Shown piece by piece: positions 1 through 8,057 of a stretch of DNA of 64,000 nt. Within the stretch, counting starts at the first letter, position 1. Every line of letters begins with the position of its first letter. The translations under genes were made by a program, and so were the position numbers. Under the pieces are notes generated by a model. That model did not search any database, was not told where the DNA came from, and saw only the letters and a list, made by a program, of their open reading frames with translations. Origin of the DNA: Lacisediminihabitans changchengi (GTDB taxonomy: Bacteria; Actinomycetota; Actinomycetes; Actinomycetales; Microbacteriaceae). Where the stretch lies: positions 372,001-436,000 of the forward strand of contig NZ_JAEPES010000002.1 of the NCBI RefSeq assembly GCF_016634425.1, read 5' to 3'.

Positions 1-1
1 A

Positions 2-358
2 ACCGCGGGTGTCGTCACCCTCGAAGACCTGGTGGAGGAACTGGTGGGCGAGGTGGCGGACGAGCACGACCGCACCCGCGCCGGGGTCGTGCGCTCGCGC
101 GACTGGCTCACCTTTCCGGGCAGCCTGCGACCCGACGAACTGCTGGAACGGGCCGAGGTCACGGTTCCGGAGGACGGACCATACGAGACCGTGGGTGGCT
201 ACATCATGAGCGAGCTCGGGCGCCTGCCGATCGAGGGCGACACCGTTGCCGTCGAGGGCGGGGAATTTCGCGTGGAGCGCCTCGACGGCCGCCGCATCGA
301 CCGGGTGCGGTTCACCCCCACACCGAGCGACCCCACCGAGAGCGGAGCGACCTCATGA
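2..358 (+). CDS. CNNM/HlyC-CorC family membrane protein, C-terminal part (5' end outside window)
   Basis: Only the last 118 codons are present. They begin inside the second CBS domain (VVTLEDLVEELVGEV, the typical end of a CBS pair) and continue into a CorC_HlyC domain of about 80 residues (GDWLTFPGS onward, then GGYIMSELGRLPIEGD, the family's conserved GY.....LG.IP.....G pattern). Full-length relatives have an N-terminal DUF21 membrane domain and are linked to Mg2+/Co2+ transport or efflux. The stop codon overlaps the ATG of the next, related gene by 4 bp (ATGA), so the two are co-transcribed and probably translationally coupled. The family call is firm; the transported ion is not visible from sequence. 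Confidence 0.85.
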   Translation, partial: TAGVVTLEDLVEELVGEVADEHDRTRAGVVRSRDWLTFPGSLRPDELLERAEVTVPEDGPYETVGGYIMSELGRLPIEGDTVAVEGGEFRVERLDGRRIDRVRFTPTPSDPTESGATS

Positions 359-1395
359 ATGACTGGGCAGGAATCGCCTGGCTAGTCGTGCTGCTGCTCG
401 TCAACGCCTTCTTCGTCGGTGCCGAATTCGCCGTCATCTCGGCTCGGCGCTCGCAGATCGAGCCGCGCGCCGAGGCCGGAAGCAGGGCGGCGAAGACGAC
501 GCTATTCGCCATGGAGCACGCCACCCAGATGCTCGCGACGAGCCAGCTGGGCATCACCGTCGCCTCGCTGCTGATCCTCAACGTGTCGGAGCCGGCCATC
601 CATCACCTGCTCGAGGGGCCGCTCGGACTCACCGGGTTACCCGAGGGCGCGATCACCACGGTCGGCTTCATCATCACGCTGATCCTGGTGTCGTTCCTGC
701 ACGTGGTGTTCGGCGAGATGGTGCCGAAAAACCTGTCGTTCTCCGTGCCCGACCGGGCCGCGCTGCTGCTCGCGCCGCCGCTGGTGTTCGTCTCACGCAT
801 TTTCCACCCCATCGTGATCTTCCTCAACAAGACCGCCAACGGCGTGCTGCTGCTGTTCCGGGTGCAGCCGAAAGACGAGGCGACCAGCGCGTTCACGGTG
901 GACGAGGTGGCGAATATCGTCGCCGAGTCGACCAAGGAGGGCGTGCTCAACGACGACTACGGGCAGCTCAACGCCGCCTTCGAGTTCAGCGTCAAGAAGG
1001 TCAAAGACATCGCCGTCGGCATGGACAACCTGGTGTCGCTGTCCGAGGCCGCGACGCCGGCGGAGGTCGAACGGGCCGTCGCCCAGCACGGCTTTTCGCG
1101 ATACGTCCTGGTCGCCGACAACGGTGAGCCGACCGGATACCTGCACCTCAAAGATGTCATCGATCTGGAAGACCCGGTCGAGTTCACCGAGCCGGTGCCG
1201 CCGCGCCGCATCCGTCAGCTGATCTCGATCTCGCGAACCGCCGACCTCGAAGACGCGCTGGCATCGATGCGCCGATCGGGCGTGCACCTCGCCCGCGTCT
1301 TCGACGAGCACGACGCGACCCGCGGCATCCTGTTTCTCGAGGACATCATCGAGGAGCTGGTCGGCGAGGTGCAGGACGCGACCCGCCGCGACTAG
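355..1395 (+). CDS. CNNM/HlyC-type membrane protein (DUF21 + CBS pair, no CorC domain)
   Basis: A 346-residue protein. The DUF21 membrane domain occupies about residues 1-190, with hydrophobic segments at about 5-25, 65-85, 95-120 and 135-155 and the family motif GEMVPKNLS near residue 125. A CBS pair fills about 200-335 and ends ILFLEDIIEELVGEV. Unlike its upstream neighbour it stops right after the CBS pair and has no C-terminal CorC_HlyC domain. The ATG overlaps the neighbour's TGA. Tandem CNNM genes of this kind are common in actinobacteria, and the pair may act as a heteromer (inference). The role in divalent cation movement is family knowledge. Confidence 0.88.
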   Translation: MNDWAGIAWLVVLLLVNAFFVGAEFAVISARRSQIEPRAEAGSRAAKTTLFAMEHATQMLATSQLGITVASLLILNVSEPAIHHLLEGPLGLTGLPEGAITTVGFIITLILVSFLHVVFGEMVPKNLSFSVPDRAALLLAPPLVFVSRIFHPIVIFLNKTANGVLLLFRVQPKDEATSAFTVDEVANIVAESTKEGVLNDDYGQLNAAFEFSVKKVKDIAVGMDNLVSLSEAATPAEVERAVAQHGFSRYVLVADNGEPTGYLHLKDVIDLEDPVEFTEPVPPRRIRQLISISRTADLEDALASMRRSGVHLARVFDEHDATRGILFLEDIIEELVGEVQDATRRD

Positions 1396-1619
1396 TCCGC
1401 GCTGGTTTCTCTGTTGTGCAGGAATTGCGGCACAACGGAGTCGGTAGGGGTCGGTACGGTGTTGTGACGGATCTCCGCAGCCCCCGCACTTTCCGAAATG
1501 CAGGAAACTCTGCGCGGCGCGCCGGCGCGGTCGCCTGTCACGCGGCGTGTCGAGTCGAGCTTCCTGCATTTCGGAAATGGGGGAGCCGGGCATCCGTAGT
1601 TCTGCGAGCCAGCCGCGAA
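1396..1619. other. Intergenic region with two inverted repeats
   Basis: This is a non-coding gap between the convergent CNNM and Old Yellow Enzyme genes. It has a small stem, GTTGTGC (1413-1419) with GCACAAC (1430-1436), which could end the CNNM transcript although no T-run follows. Further on is the large palindrome listed separately at 1490-1577. No gene was seen. Confidence 0.6.
1490..1577. repeat. Palindromic repeat, TTTCCGAAATG family, copy 1
   Basis: Perfect 17-bp arms TTTCCGAAATGCAGGAA (1490-1506) and TTCCTGCATTTCGGAAA (1561-1577) enclose a 54-bp GC-rich centre. The left arm is preceded by CCCCC and the right arm is followed by GGGGG. A second member lies at 27075-27158, sharing TTCCGAAATG, TCTGCG just inside the left arm and GGGGGAG after the right arm. 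The element looks like a REP/MITE-like dispersed repeat. Confidence 0.75.
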
Positions 1620-2717
1620 CTACAGCGCGCGGGCGTACTGGCTCGGCCAGTACGGCAGCTCGTAGCCGAGCTCCTTGGCCAGCACCATGGGGAGGTTCGG
1701 GTCGCGGAGCGCAGCCCGGGCGACCATCACGGCGTCGGCCTGGCCGGAGGTGATGATGTCGTCCGCCTGCTTGCCCTCGGTGATGAGTCCGACCGCGCTG
1801 ACGTCGACGGATGACTGGTGCTTGACGAAATCGGCGAAGGTGACCTGGTAGCCCGGTCCGACGGGGATGCGGACCCCGGCCACGAGGCCACCGCTGGAGA
1901 TGTCGAAGAAGTCTGCCCCGGCATCCCTCGCCCATTCGGCGACGATCGCGGTCTGCTCCGGCGTCCAGCCGGTGTCGGAACCGCTGCCATCGACCCAGTC
2001 GGTAGCGGAGAAACGCACGAACAGCGGCACTGACGGGCCGACCTCCGCGCGCACCGCGGCGACCACCTCGAGCAGCAGGCGGGCGCGGTTCTCGAGGTTT
2101 CCGCCGTACTGGTCTCCGCGCAGGTTCGACAGCGGCGACAAGAACTGGTGAAGCAGGTAGCCGTGCGCGGCGTGCAACTCGAGCACGTCGAAGCCCGCGT
2201 CGACGGAGCGGCGCGCTGCGGCGGCGAAGTCCGCGACGACCTGGGCGATTCCCGGGAGGTCGAGCGCGTCTGGCGTTGCGTAGCCCTCGAAGGCGATCGC
2301 GGAGGGGGCGACAGTGGGCCAGCCCCCGTCGTCGAGCGGCACCGAGCCGTGTTCGGACGACCAGGGGCGGAAGGTCGAGGCCTTGCGTCCGGCGTGGGCG
2401 AGCTGGATGCCGGCGGCAGCCCCCTGGGAGTGAACGAAGTCGACGATCGGGCGCCAGGCATCCCGCTGCTGGTCGTTCCAGATGCCGGTGTCCTGCGGCG
2501 AGATGCGGCCCTCGGCGCTGACCGCGCTGGCCTCGGTGATCACGAGGCCGAAGCCGCCTCGGGCCTGCGCTCCGAGATTGACCAGGTGCCACGGGGTGGG
2601 CACGCCGTCCCGCTGCTCAACCGAATACTGGCACATCGGCGCGACCCAGAGCCGGTTGCGGAAGGTCACGTCGTGGATGCTGAGCGGGCTGAACAGGGCG
2701 GGGGTGGTGTCAGACAT
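1620..2717 (-). CDS. NADH:flavin oxidoreductase, Old Yellow Enzyme family (YqjM-like)
   Basis: A 365-residue FMN-dependent ene-reductase of the thermophilic-like OYE class, expected to reduce activated C=C bonds with NAD(P)H in the cytosol. The start is well supported: ATG at 2717 preceded by AAGGA. The APMCQYS motif near residue 25 has the Cys and Tyr that tune FMN in YqjM. HAAHGYLLHQF near residue 165 holds the His pair that binds substrate. RGDQYGGNLENRARL is the family signature. The C-terminal FMN-phosphate-binding region (ADAVMVARAALRDPNLP) is intact. The gene stands alone between a repeat and divergent nnrD. The physiological substrate is unknown. Confidence 0.9.
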   Translation of the reverse strand: MSDTTPALFSPLSIHDVTFRNRLWVAPMCQYSVEQRDGVPTPWHLVNLGAQARGGFGLVITEASAVSAEGRISPQDTGIWNDQQRDAWRPIVDFVHSQGAAAGIQLAHAGRKASTFRPWSSEHGSVPLDDGGWPTVAPSAIAFEGYATPDALDLPGIAQVVADFAAAARRSVDAGFDVLELHAAHGYLLHQFLSPLSNLRGDQYGGNLENRARLLLEVVAAVRAEVGPSVPLFVRFSATDWVDGSGSDTGWTPEQTAIVAEWARDAGADFFDISSGGLVAGVRIPVGPGYQVTFADFVKHQSSVDVSAVGLITEGKQADDIITSGQADAVMVARAALRDPNLPMVLAKELGYELPYWPSQYARAL

Positions 2718-2808
2718 AAATTCCTTGCGTCGCGAGAAAGGGTTTGCCGAGGAAGAAGGCACAGTACTGAAAAGGCCCGGACGGGGTGACTCTATTCCCG
2801 CACCCGCA

Positions 2809-2824
2809 TATCGTGTGACCCATG
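2809..2824 (+). promoter_or_regulatory. Leaderless-type -10 element of nnrD
   Basis: TATCGT (2809-2814) lies 7 nt before the ATG at 2822, and there is no Shine-Dalgarno. The spacing places the transcription start on or next to the start codon. Confidence 0.55.
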
Positions 2825-3640
2825 AGCACCTTTTCCGAATGGACCCCGGCCGACGCCGGCCGCCACATCCGAGTGCCCGTCGCCGACGACGACAAGTACA
2901 GCCGGGGAGTGCTCGGCGTCGTGACCGGTTCGGCCGAATATCCGGGCGCGGCCGTGCTCGGCGTCGAAGCCGCCCTACACACGGGACTCGGGATGCTGCG
3001 CTACCTGGGCCCCGCGCGTGCGAGCGACTTCGTGCTGCAACGCCGACCGGAGACCGTCACAGCGCCGGGCCGGGTGCAGGCCTGGCTGCTGGGATCCGGA
3101 CAGGATGCGGCGGTGCGCGACCCCGAGACCGCCAGCCGGCTCGACGTGGCCCTGCACCAGGGGCTGCCCACCGTGATCGACGCGGGCGCGCTCGATCTGG
3201 TGGAGCGCTCCGGCGGACCCACCATCGTCACCCCGCACTTCGGCGAGCTGGCCCGGATCGTCGACGCGAGCAAGGAGCAGGTGGCGGCGAACCCCGCCGC
3301 GTGGGCCGTGCGCGGCGCGGAGGCGCTGGGCGTGACGGTGCTGCTCAAAGGGCACTCCACCTATGTGGCGGCGCCCGACGGCACTCGCATCGTCGCCGCC
3401 AGTGCTCCGGCCTGGCTCGCGACGGCCGGCGCCGGCGACGCGCTCGGCGGGATCCTCGGCGCACTGGTCGCGACCCACGGCGACGATATCGCCGCCGACA
3501 GTGGCGCGCTCGCTCGCCTCGGCGCCACGGCATCCGTCATCCACGGTCTTGCCGCGAAACGGGCAAGCGCTGGCGGACCGTTCACGATCGTCGATCTCAT
3601 TCGAGCGGTGCCAGCCACCATCGCAGACCTGCTCCGCTGA
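2822..3640 (+). CDS. nnrD: ADP-dependent (S)-NAD(P)H-hydrate dehydratase
   Basis: A 272-residue ribokinase-like protein that repairs NAD(P)HX, the hydrated and damaged form of NAD(P)H, using ADP. Visible family features are the N-terminal DKYSRGVLGVVTGS (substrate/nucleotide loop), LLGSGQD near residue 88, VIDAGALDLV and TIVTPHFGELARI in the middle, LLKGHSTYV, and the catalytic anion-hole motif ATAGAGDALGGILGAL near residue 205. The epimerase partner domain (NnrE), fused to the dehydratase in many bacteria, is not here, so it must be encoded elsewhere. Transcription is probably leaderless. Confidence 0.92.
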   Translation: MSTFSEWTPADAGRHIRVPVADDDKYSRGVLGVVTGSAEYPGAAVLGVEAALHTGLGMLRYLGPARASDFVLQRRPETVTAPGRVQAWLLGSGQDAAVRDPETASRLDVALHQGLPTVIDAGALDLVERSGGPTIVTPHFGELARIVDASKEQVAANPAAWAVRGAEALGVTVLLKGHSTYVAAPDGTRIVAASAPAWLATAGAGDALGGILGALVATHGDDIAADSGALARLGATASVIHGLAAKRASAGGPFTIVDLIRAVPATIADLLR

Positions 3641-3647
3641 CGCCCTC

Positions 3648-3662
3648 TAGGCTGGGGCGGTG
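3648..3662 (+). promoter_or_regulatory. Leaderless-type -10 element of the GT87 gene
   Basis: TAGGCT (3648-3653) is followed after 6 nt by the GTG start at 3660. The element lies just after the nnrD stop codon, so the downstream gene has its own promoter despite the 19-bp gap. Confidence 0.55.
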
Positions 3663-4970
3663 ACCACGCCGCCCTCGCTTCGACCCGCGTGGTACACCGC
3701 CCCGGTGCTGCTCTGGTCTGCCTTCGTCATCGTGCACTTCGTGCTCGGCCTGCTCAACCTTCGCGCGCCCGGATACCCGCTCGGCGATGTGAGCTCGGTG
3801 TACACCTTCTGGACCGACCAGGCGATCGTCGGCCACTACTGGGTCGGCATCAACGGCCCGTGGGTGTACCCGATTCTCGCCATCGTGCCGATGCTCGCCG
3901 CCCGCATGTTCGGGATGTCGGAGTACTCGGGCGTCTGGCTCGCCATGATCATGGTGCTCGATGCCATCGCCTTCGCGGTGATCGTCGGCTGGGGCAAGCG
4001 CCGCCAGAACAGCCTGGTCGCCTGGTGGTGGCTGGGCTTCCTGCTGCTGCTCGGGCCGATAGCTCTGGGCCGCATCGACTCGGTCACCGTGCCGCTGGCC
4101 ATCGTCGGGGTGCTGCTGGTGGCGTCGCGACCCCGGCTGGCCGCATTCATCCTGACGATCGCCACCTGGATCAAGGTCTGGCCGGCGGCGATCATCGTCG
4201 CCATCGTGATCTCGGTGCGCGAGCGTGCCGCGGTGGTGGTCACCGGGCTCATCACCAGCGTGCTGATCATCGCCGGCGCGCTCGCCCTCGGCAGCGGTAC
4301 CAACGTCTTCAGCTTCGTTACGGAGCAGACCGGGCGAGGCCTGCAGGTTGAGGCTCCGATCGCGACGATCTGGCTGTGGGGCGCCACCGCAGGCACCGGA
4401 ACCACCGTCTACTACGACACCGACCTGCTCACCTGGCAGGTGCGCGGTGCTGGGGTCGATGTCGCCAGCGCCGTGACGACCCCGCTCATGCTGCTGGCGT
4501 TTCTGGTGGTGGCGGCCCTGGGGGCGCTGGCCGTGCGGTCGCGGGCGAGGGTGGCGGACATCCTGCCTGCCCTGTCGTTAGGCTTCGTCGCCGCGTTCAT
4601 CGCCTTCAACAAGGTGGGATCGCCGCAGTACATCACCTGGTTCGCGGTGCCGGTGATCCTGGGGCTGGCGACCACCGCGGCGGGAAGCGGGCGGTCGTTT
4701 CGGGTTCCGGCGATCCTGTCGGCGGTGCTGGCCGCGCTCACGCAGGTTATCTATCCGTACCTCTACGGCTATCTGCTGTCGTTGAACCCGCTCATGCTCA
4801 CCGTGATCACGGCCAAAGACCTGCTGCTGTTCGTGCTGCTCGGCTGGTCGATGTGGGCGCTGTGGCGCGAGTGGCGGCGAACGAATGCCTCCGCCGCAGA
4901 GAATCCGGAGTGGCTGCCAGAGGTGTGGCCGTTCTCCGCACTGCCACCCGAAGTCATCCCCAACAAATAA
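3660..4970 (+). CDS. Polytopic glycosyltransferase family 87 / DUF2029-type membrane protein
   Basis: A 436-residue integral membrane protein with about 9-11 hydrophobic segments, the first at residues 10-30. The GT-C (GT87) family uses polyprenyl-phosphate sugars, mostly mannose, on the outer face of the membrane to build lipoglycans or wall glycans. The sequence fits the family by its hydrophobicity pattern, an early extramembrane loop of about 40 residues after TM1, the WIKVWPAAIIV segment near 170 (the K-x-x-P pattern seen in GT87) and FNKVGSPQYITW near 315, also typical. The GTG start follows a -10 element by 6 nt. The acceptor cannot be read from sequence. Confidence 0.75.
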   Translation: MTTPPSLRPAWYTAPVLLWSAFVIVHFVLGLLNLRAPGYPLGDVSSVYTFWTDQAIVGHYWVGINGPWVYPILAIVPMLAARMFGMSEYSGVWLAMIMVLDAIAFAVIVGWGKRRQNSLVAWWWLGFLLLLGPIALGRIDSVTVPLAIVGVLLVASRPRLAAFILTIATWIKVWPAAIIVAIVISVRERAAVVVTGLITSVLIIAGALALGSGTNVFSFVTEQTGRGLQVEAPIATIWLWGATAGTGTTVYYDTDLLTWQVRGAGVDVASAVTTPLMLLAFLVVAALGALAVRSRARVADILPALSLGFVAAFIAFNKVGSPQYITWFAVPVILGLATTAAGSGRSFRVPAILSAVLAALTQVIYPYLYGYLLSLNPLMLTVITAKDLLLFVLLGWSMWALWREWRRTNASAAENPEWLPEVWPFSALPPEVIPNK

Positions 4971-4980
4971 GGAGCCCACC

Positions 4981-5292
4981 ATGCTCGTAGCGTTCTCGGT
5001 CGCCCCCAGCGGCGGCGACACCTCCGGTGATTCCGTTCACGATGCGGTGGCTGCCGCGGTGAAGGTGGTGCGCGACTCCGGTCTGCCGAACCACACCGAT
5101 TCGATGTTCACGACCATCGAGGGCGACTGGGACGAGGTCTTCGCAGTCGTCAAAGCGGCGACGGATGCCGTGGGCGTTTTCGGTACGCGCGTATCGCTGG
5201 TACTGAAGGCCGACATCCGCCCCGGCCACACGGGTGAGCTCACCGGCAAGGTCGAGCGGCTCGAGGCGGCGATCGAGCGCGCCGAGGGCTGA
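4981..5292 (+). CDS. Thiamine-binding protein, MTH1187/YkoF-like
   Basis: A small 103-residue cytosolic protein of the MTH1187/YkoF-like fold (DUF77), made of one beta-alpha-beta-beta-alpha-beta unit. It starts LVAFSVAPSGG and has the central motif GLPNHTDSMFTTIEGDWDEV, typical of actinobacterial members that bind thiamine. The start is ATG at 4981 with AAGGAG eight bases before it; longer readings overlap the previous gene and lack a ribosome site. The gap of 10 bp after the GT87 gene suggests co-transcription. It may buffer or deliver thiamine; no TPP riboswitch was seen. Confidence 0.85.
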   Translation: MLVAFSVAPSGGDTSGDSVHDAVAAAVKVVRDSGLPNHTDSMFTTIEGDWDEVFAVVKAATDAVGVFGTRVSLVLKADIRPGHTGELTGKVERLEAAIERAEG

Positions 5293-5343
5293 GCCCGGGC
5301 GGCCGGCGCCGCGCCGCGTCCCGCCCCGCCGCGCCGCGTCGCT

Positions 5344-5423
5344 CAACAGGCTGAGATCGGCGTTTCTGCGGCCAACAGGATGCATTCGGGATTTCTGGGC
5401 CCGCCATCCTGTTGACTGCAGCC
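5344..5423. repeat. CAACAGGAT dispersed repeat, copy A
   Basis: An 80-bp element in the gap after the thiamine-binding gene. It has CAACAGG at 5344 and 5373 and its complement CCTGTTG at 5408. The end CCATCCTGTTGACTGCAGCC (5404-5423) is the exact reverse complement of 16595-16614. The whole element aligns with the region at 16595-16676 on the other strand. Confidence 0.75.
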
Positions 5424-5465
5424 TGCCCCGGCGCAATGTGTTCGGCGCAGGCGGAAGAATGATGC

Positions 5466-5972
5466 GTGAGTGACGCTACGTGGACCGTCCGGCCGGCCAC
5501 CGTCGATGACATCGAGGCGATTGTCGACCTGCGCATCGCCGGCTGGCGGGTGGCATACGCGCACGTGATGTCGGCGGACTTCCTCGATCGGTTGGCCGCG
5601 CGGCGCGACGTCGAGGCAGCGCGGCGTCGAGCACGGTTCGATGACCCGAGCACTCGACAAATCGTCGGGGAGTGCGACGGCAGGATCGTCGGCTGGGGCA
5701 TGGCCGGACCGAGTACGGATGACGACGCTCCCGCAGCACAGGAGCTCTATGCCCTCTATGTCCACCCCGAACTGCACGGCTCAGGCCTCGCATCCGCCCT
5801 GCTCGAAGCGGTGATCGGCCGCAATCCCGCATCGCTGTGGGTGCTCGGCGCCAACCCGCGCGCGAGGGCGTTCTACAGTAGAGAAGGCTTCGTTGCAGAC
5901 GGAGCGTCCAAGATGCTCGACGGAGAGTTGTCTCACATCCCCGAGATCAGAATGGTCCGCCTCGCCTCATGA
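5466..5972 (+). CDS. GNAT family N-acetyltransferase
   Basis: A 168-residue single-domain GNAT that transfers an acetyl group from acetyl-CoA to an unknown amine. The N-terminal WTVRPATVDDIEAIVDLRIAGW is the standard beta1-alpha1 unit. The acetyl-CoA binding motif A is LYVHPELHGSGLASALLEAV (about residues 98-117, with the R/Q-x-x-G-x-A loop as ELHGSGLA). The C-terminal ARAFYSREGF is the usual beta7 region. The start is a GTG at 5466. The next gene begins 25 bp downstream on the same strand, so co-expression with the MFS exporter is possible, and a resistance role would be speculative. Confidence 0.85.
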   Translation: MSDATWTVRPATVDDIEAIVDLRIAGWRVAYAHVMSADFLDRLAARRDVEAARRRARFDDPSTRQIVGECDGRIVGWGMAGPSTDDDAPAAQELYALYVHPELHGSGLASALLEAVIGRNPASLWVLGANPRARAFYSREGFVADGASKMLDGELSHIPEIRMVRLAS

Positions 5973-5997
5973 ACGCTCCTTTCAAAGACGCTGCCGC

Positions 5998-7263
5998 GTG
6001 ACGACGCTCACGACACCCCAGCTTTCACCCGCCCGCATCCGGATCGCCCTGCTCGTGCTTGCTCTCGGTGGCTTCGGCATCGGATCGACCGAATTCGTCG
6101 CGCTCGGCCTGCTGCCGAACATCGCGCACGACCTGCTGCCTGCCCTGTACGCACGGTCGCCCGAGGACGCCAATGCGCAGGCCGGCCTGCTCGCTTCCGC
6201 GTACGCCCTCGGAGTGGTGGTCGGCGCCCCGACCATCGCCGCCGTCGCCGCGCGATTCCCGCGGAAGAAGCTGCTCGTGGTACTCGCTGCCGCGTTCACC
6301 TTCTTCACGCTGCTCTCCGCGGTGCTACCGACCTTCGGGCTGGTGCTCGCGGCGCGTTTCCTGGCTGGGCTCCCGCACGGCGCTTACTTCGGCATCGCCT
6401 CGCTCGTCGCAGCCTCCCTGATGGGGCCGGGCAAACGCGGTGCGGGCGTTGCCTTCGTGCTCTCGGGGCTCACCATCGCCAACGTGGTCGGGGTGCCGGC
6501 GATCACCTTCCTCGGCCAGGCCACCAACTGGCGCATCGCCTACCTCGCGGTCGCGGCCATCTTCGCCCTCACCCTGGTCTCGTTGATCGCCTTTCTTCCC
6601 GCACAGCCGGGCGACAAGGCCGCAACGATGAAGCGCGAACTGGGCGCATTCGGCCGAGCGCAGGTCTGGCTCACCCTGCTCACCGGCGCCGTCGGCTTCG
6701 GTGGATTCTTCGCCGTGTACACCTACATCTCGCCGATCGCGACCGATGTGAGCCCGCTGCCGCTGCAGGCCGTTCCGCTCGTGCTCGTGGTGGTGGGCCT
6801 CGGCATGACGGTGGGAAACATCATCGGCGGGCGTGCGGCCGACCGCGACGTCGTCCGCACGGTCTACGTCTTCTTCGCGCTGTTCCTGGTGAGCCTGGCG
6901 GGCCTCGCGCTCACCGCGCAGACCCTGCCCGGGCTCTTCATCTTCGTCTTCCTGGTCGGACTGTCGGCTGCCGGACTCTCGCCGGCCATTCAGACTCGGC
7001 TGATGGATGTCGCGGGCGACAGCCAGACGCTCGCTGCGGCCGCCAACCACTCGGCCCTCAATATCGGCAACAGCCTGGGCGCGTACCTGGGCGGCGTGGT
7101 CATCGCCGCGAAGTTCGGCTACATCGCCCCGGTGTGGGTGGGGCTTTTTCTCTGCGTTCCGGGCATCGTACTGATCACGGCCAGCGTCATCCTGCAGCGG
7201 CGTCGCGGCGGAACCCTGAACGGCGAGCACCGCAGCATCCCGGTGCCGCTGGGCGCCGAGTAG
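5998..7263 (+). CDS. MFS transporter, DHA1/AraJ-Cmx type
   Basis: A 421-residue major facilitator with 12 predicted membrane segments. The best start is the GTG at 5998 (protein VTTLTTPQLS...), giving a short cytoplasmic tail before TM1 (IALLVLALGGFGIGSTEFVA). G-S-T-E-F in TM1 and the loop RFPRKKLLVV after TM3 are typical of the AraJ/YdhP/Cmx sugar and drug exporters. A longer reading that starts inside the GNAT gene is less likely. The substrate is unknown. The gene ends before a strong bidirectional terminator. Confidence 0.87.
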   Translation: MTTLTTPQLSPARIRIALLVLALGGFGIGSTEFVALGLLPNIAHDLLPALYARSPEDANAQAGLLASAYALGVVVGAPTIAAVAARFPRKKLLVVLAAAFTFFTLLSAVLPTFGLVLAARFLAGLPHGAYFGIASLVAASLMGPGKRGAGVAFVLSGLTIANVVGVPAITFLGQATNWRIAYLAVAAIFALTLVSLIAFLPAQPGDKAATMKRELGAFGRAQVWLTLLTGAVGFGGFFAVYTYISPIATDVSPLPLQAVPLVLVVVGLGMTVGNIIGGRAADRDVVRTVYVFFALFLVSLAGLALTAQTLPGLFIFVFLVGLSAAGLSPAIQTRLMDVAGDSQTLAAAANHSALNIGNSLGAYLGGVVIAAKFGYIAPVWVGLFLCVPGIVLITASVILQRRRGGTLNGEHRSIPVPLGAE

Positions 7264-7280
7264 CCGCCACACGAACGCAG

Positions 7281-7312
7281 AACGGCGCCCGACCACGAGG
7301 TCGAGCGCCGTT
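7281..7312. terminator. Bidirectional terminator hairpin
   Basis: AACGGCGC (7281-7288) pairs with GCGCCGTT (7305-7312), with a further inner GACC/GGTC stem, and lies between two convergent genes. TTT follows on the plus strand. It would serve both the MFS gene and the response-regulator operon. Confidence 0.75.
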
Positions 7313-7336
7313 TCAGCGTTGTGCGGCGAGAAGCGG

Positions 7337-8035
7337 TTAGAAGCTGTTGGGGGCGTCGGTGGAGATCAGGATGCCGTCTTGGATAGCGCGCTTTCGCAGC
7401 GCCACCTTGGTGCCGACGTCGATGCCCGCGACGCGGTACTTCTCGCGGATGCGCTTGAGGTAGCTCTTGGCAGTCTCCTCGGAGATGCCGAGCTGGAAAG
7501 CGACAGCCTTGACCGGCTCGCCACCGCCGTAGAGGGCCATGACGCGACGCTCCTGCGCGCTGAGCTTGGGCGAGCCGCCCACATCGCTGGCGTTGATCGC
7601 CAGGTCGAGCTCGGCCGAGATGTACGACTCGCCCTTCGACGCGGCGCGAATTGCCTCGACGATCATGTCGGCCTCCTCGCTCTTCACGAGGTAACCGAGC
7701 GCACCGGCACCGAGTGCCTCGCGCACGACGTTCGGCTCGGAGTAGGTGCTCATCAGCACGGTCTTCACGCCGGTGGTCTTCAGGGTGGAGATCTTGAGCG
7801 AGATCGGGATGTTGTCTTTGAGGTCCACGTCGAGCAGCACCACGTCCACCGGGAACTCGGGGTGGCTGAGCAGCTCCGGCCAGGTCGAGACCGCCGCCAC
7901 CATGTCGATGTCGGTTGCTGCCCCGCGGATCCACTCCGTGAGTGCGCCGAGCAGCATCTTGTGGTCGTCTACCAGCGCCAGTCTGATTCGATCGTCTGCC
8001 ACGTTGTTCGTCCGTTTCTCTGTAGTCGCGCTCAT
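7337..8035 (-). CDS. LuxR/NarL-type response regulator 1
   Basis: A 232-residue response regulator. The receiver domain (about residues 15-130) shows the acidic pair in LALVDDHKM, the phospho-acceptor Asp in VVLLDVDLKD, the switch Ser/Thr in VLMSTYSE and the conserved Lys in GYLVKSEE. The helix-turn-helix is about residues 165-225 (LSAQERRVMALYGGGEPVKAVAFQLGIS... TAKSYLKRIREKY). The start is ambiguous: ATG at 8035 or GTG at 8002, neither with a good ribosome site. It is the last gene of a four-gene signalling operon that starts with a closely similar regulator at 11209, and it probably controls transcription on phosphorylation by the kinase at 9311-10492. Confidence 0.88.
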   Translation of the reverse strand: MSATTEKRTNNVADDRIRLALVDDHKMLLGALTEWIRGAATDIDMVAAVSTWPELLSHPEFPVDVVLLDVDLKDNIPISLKISTLKTTGVKTVLMSTYSEPNVVREALGAGALGYLVKSEEADMIVEAIRAASKGESYISAELDLAINASDVGGSPKLSAQERRVMALYGGGEPVKAVAFQLGISEETAKSYLKRIREKYRVAGIDVGTKVALRKRAIQDGILISTDAPNSF

Positions 8036-8057
8036 CAGGATGGCACGTGGGGAAATG

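Noticed and set aside
793..2592. A 599-codon open frame on the minus strand across the CNNM gene end and the Old Yellow Enzyme
   Set aside because: It is Arg/Gly/Pro-rich with no motifs and runs in a shifted frame of two genes with clear motifs. High GC removes stop codons by chance.
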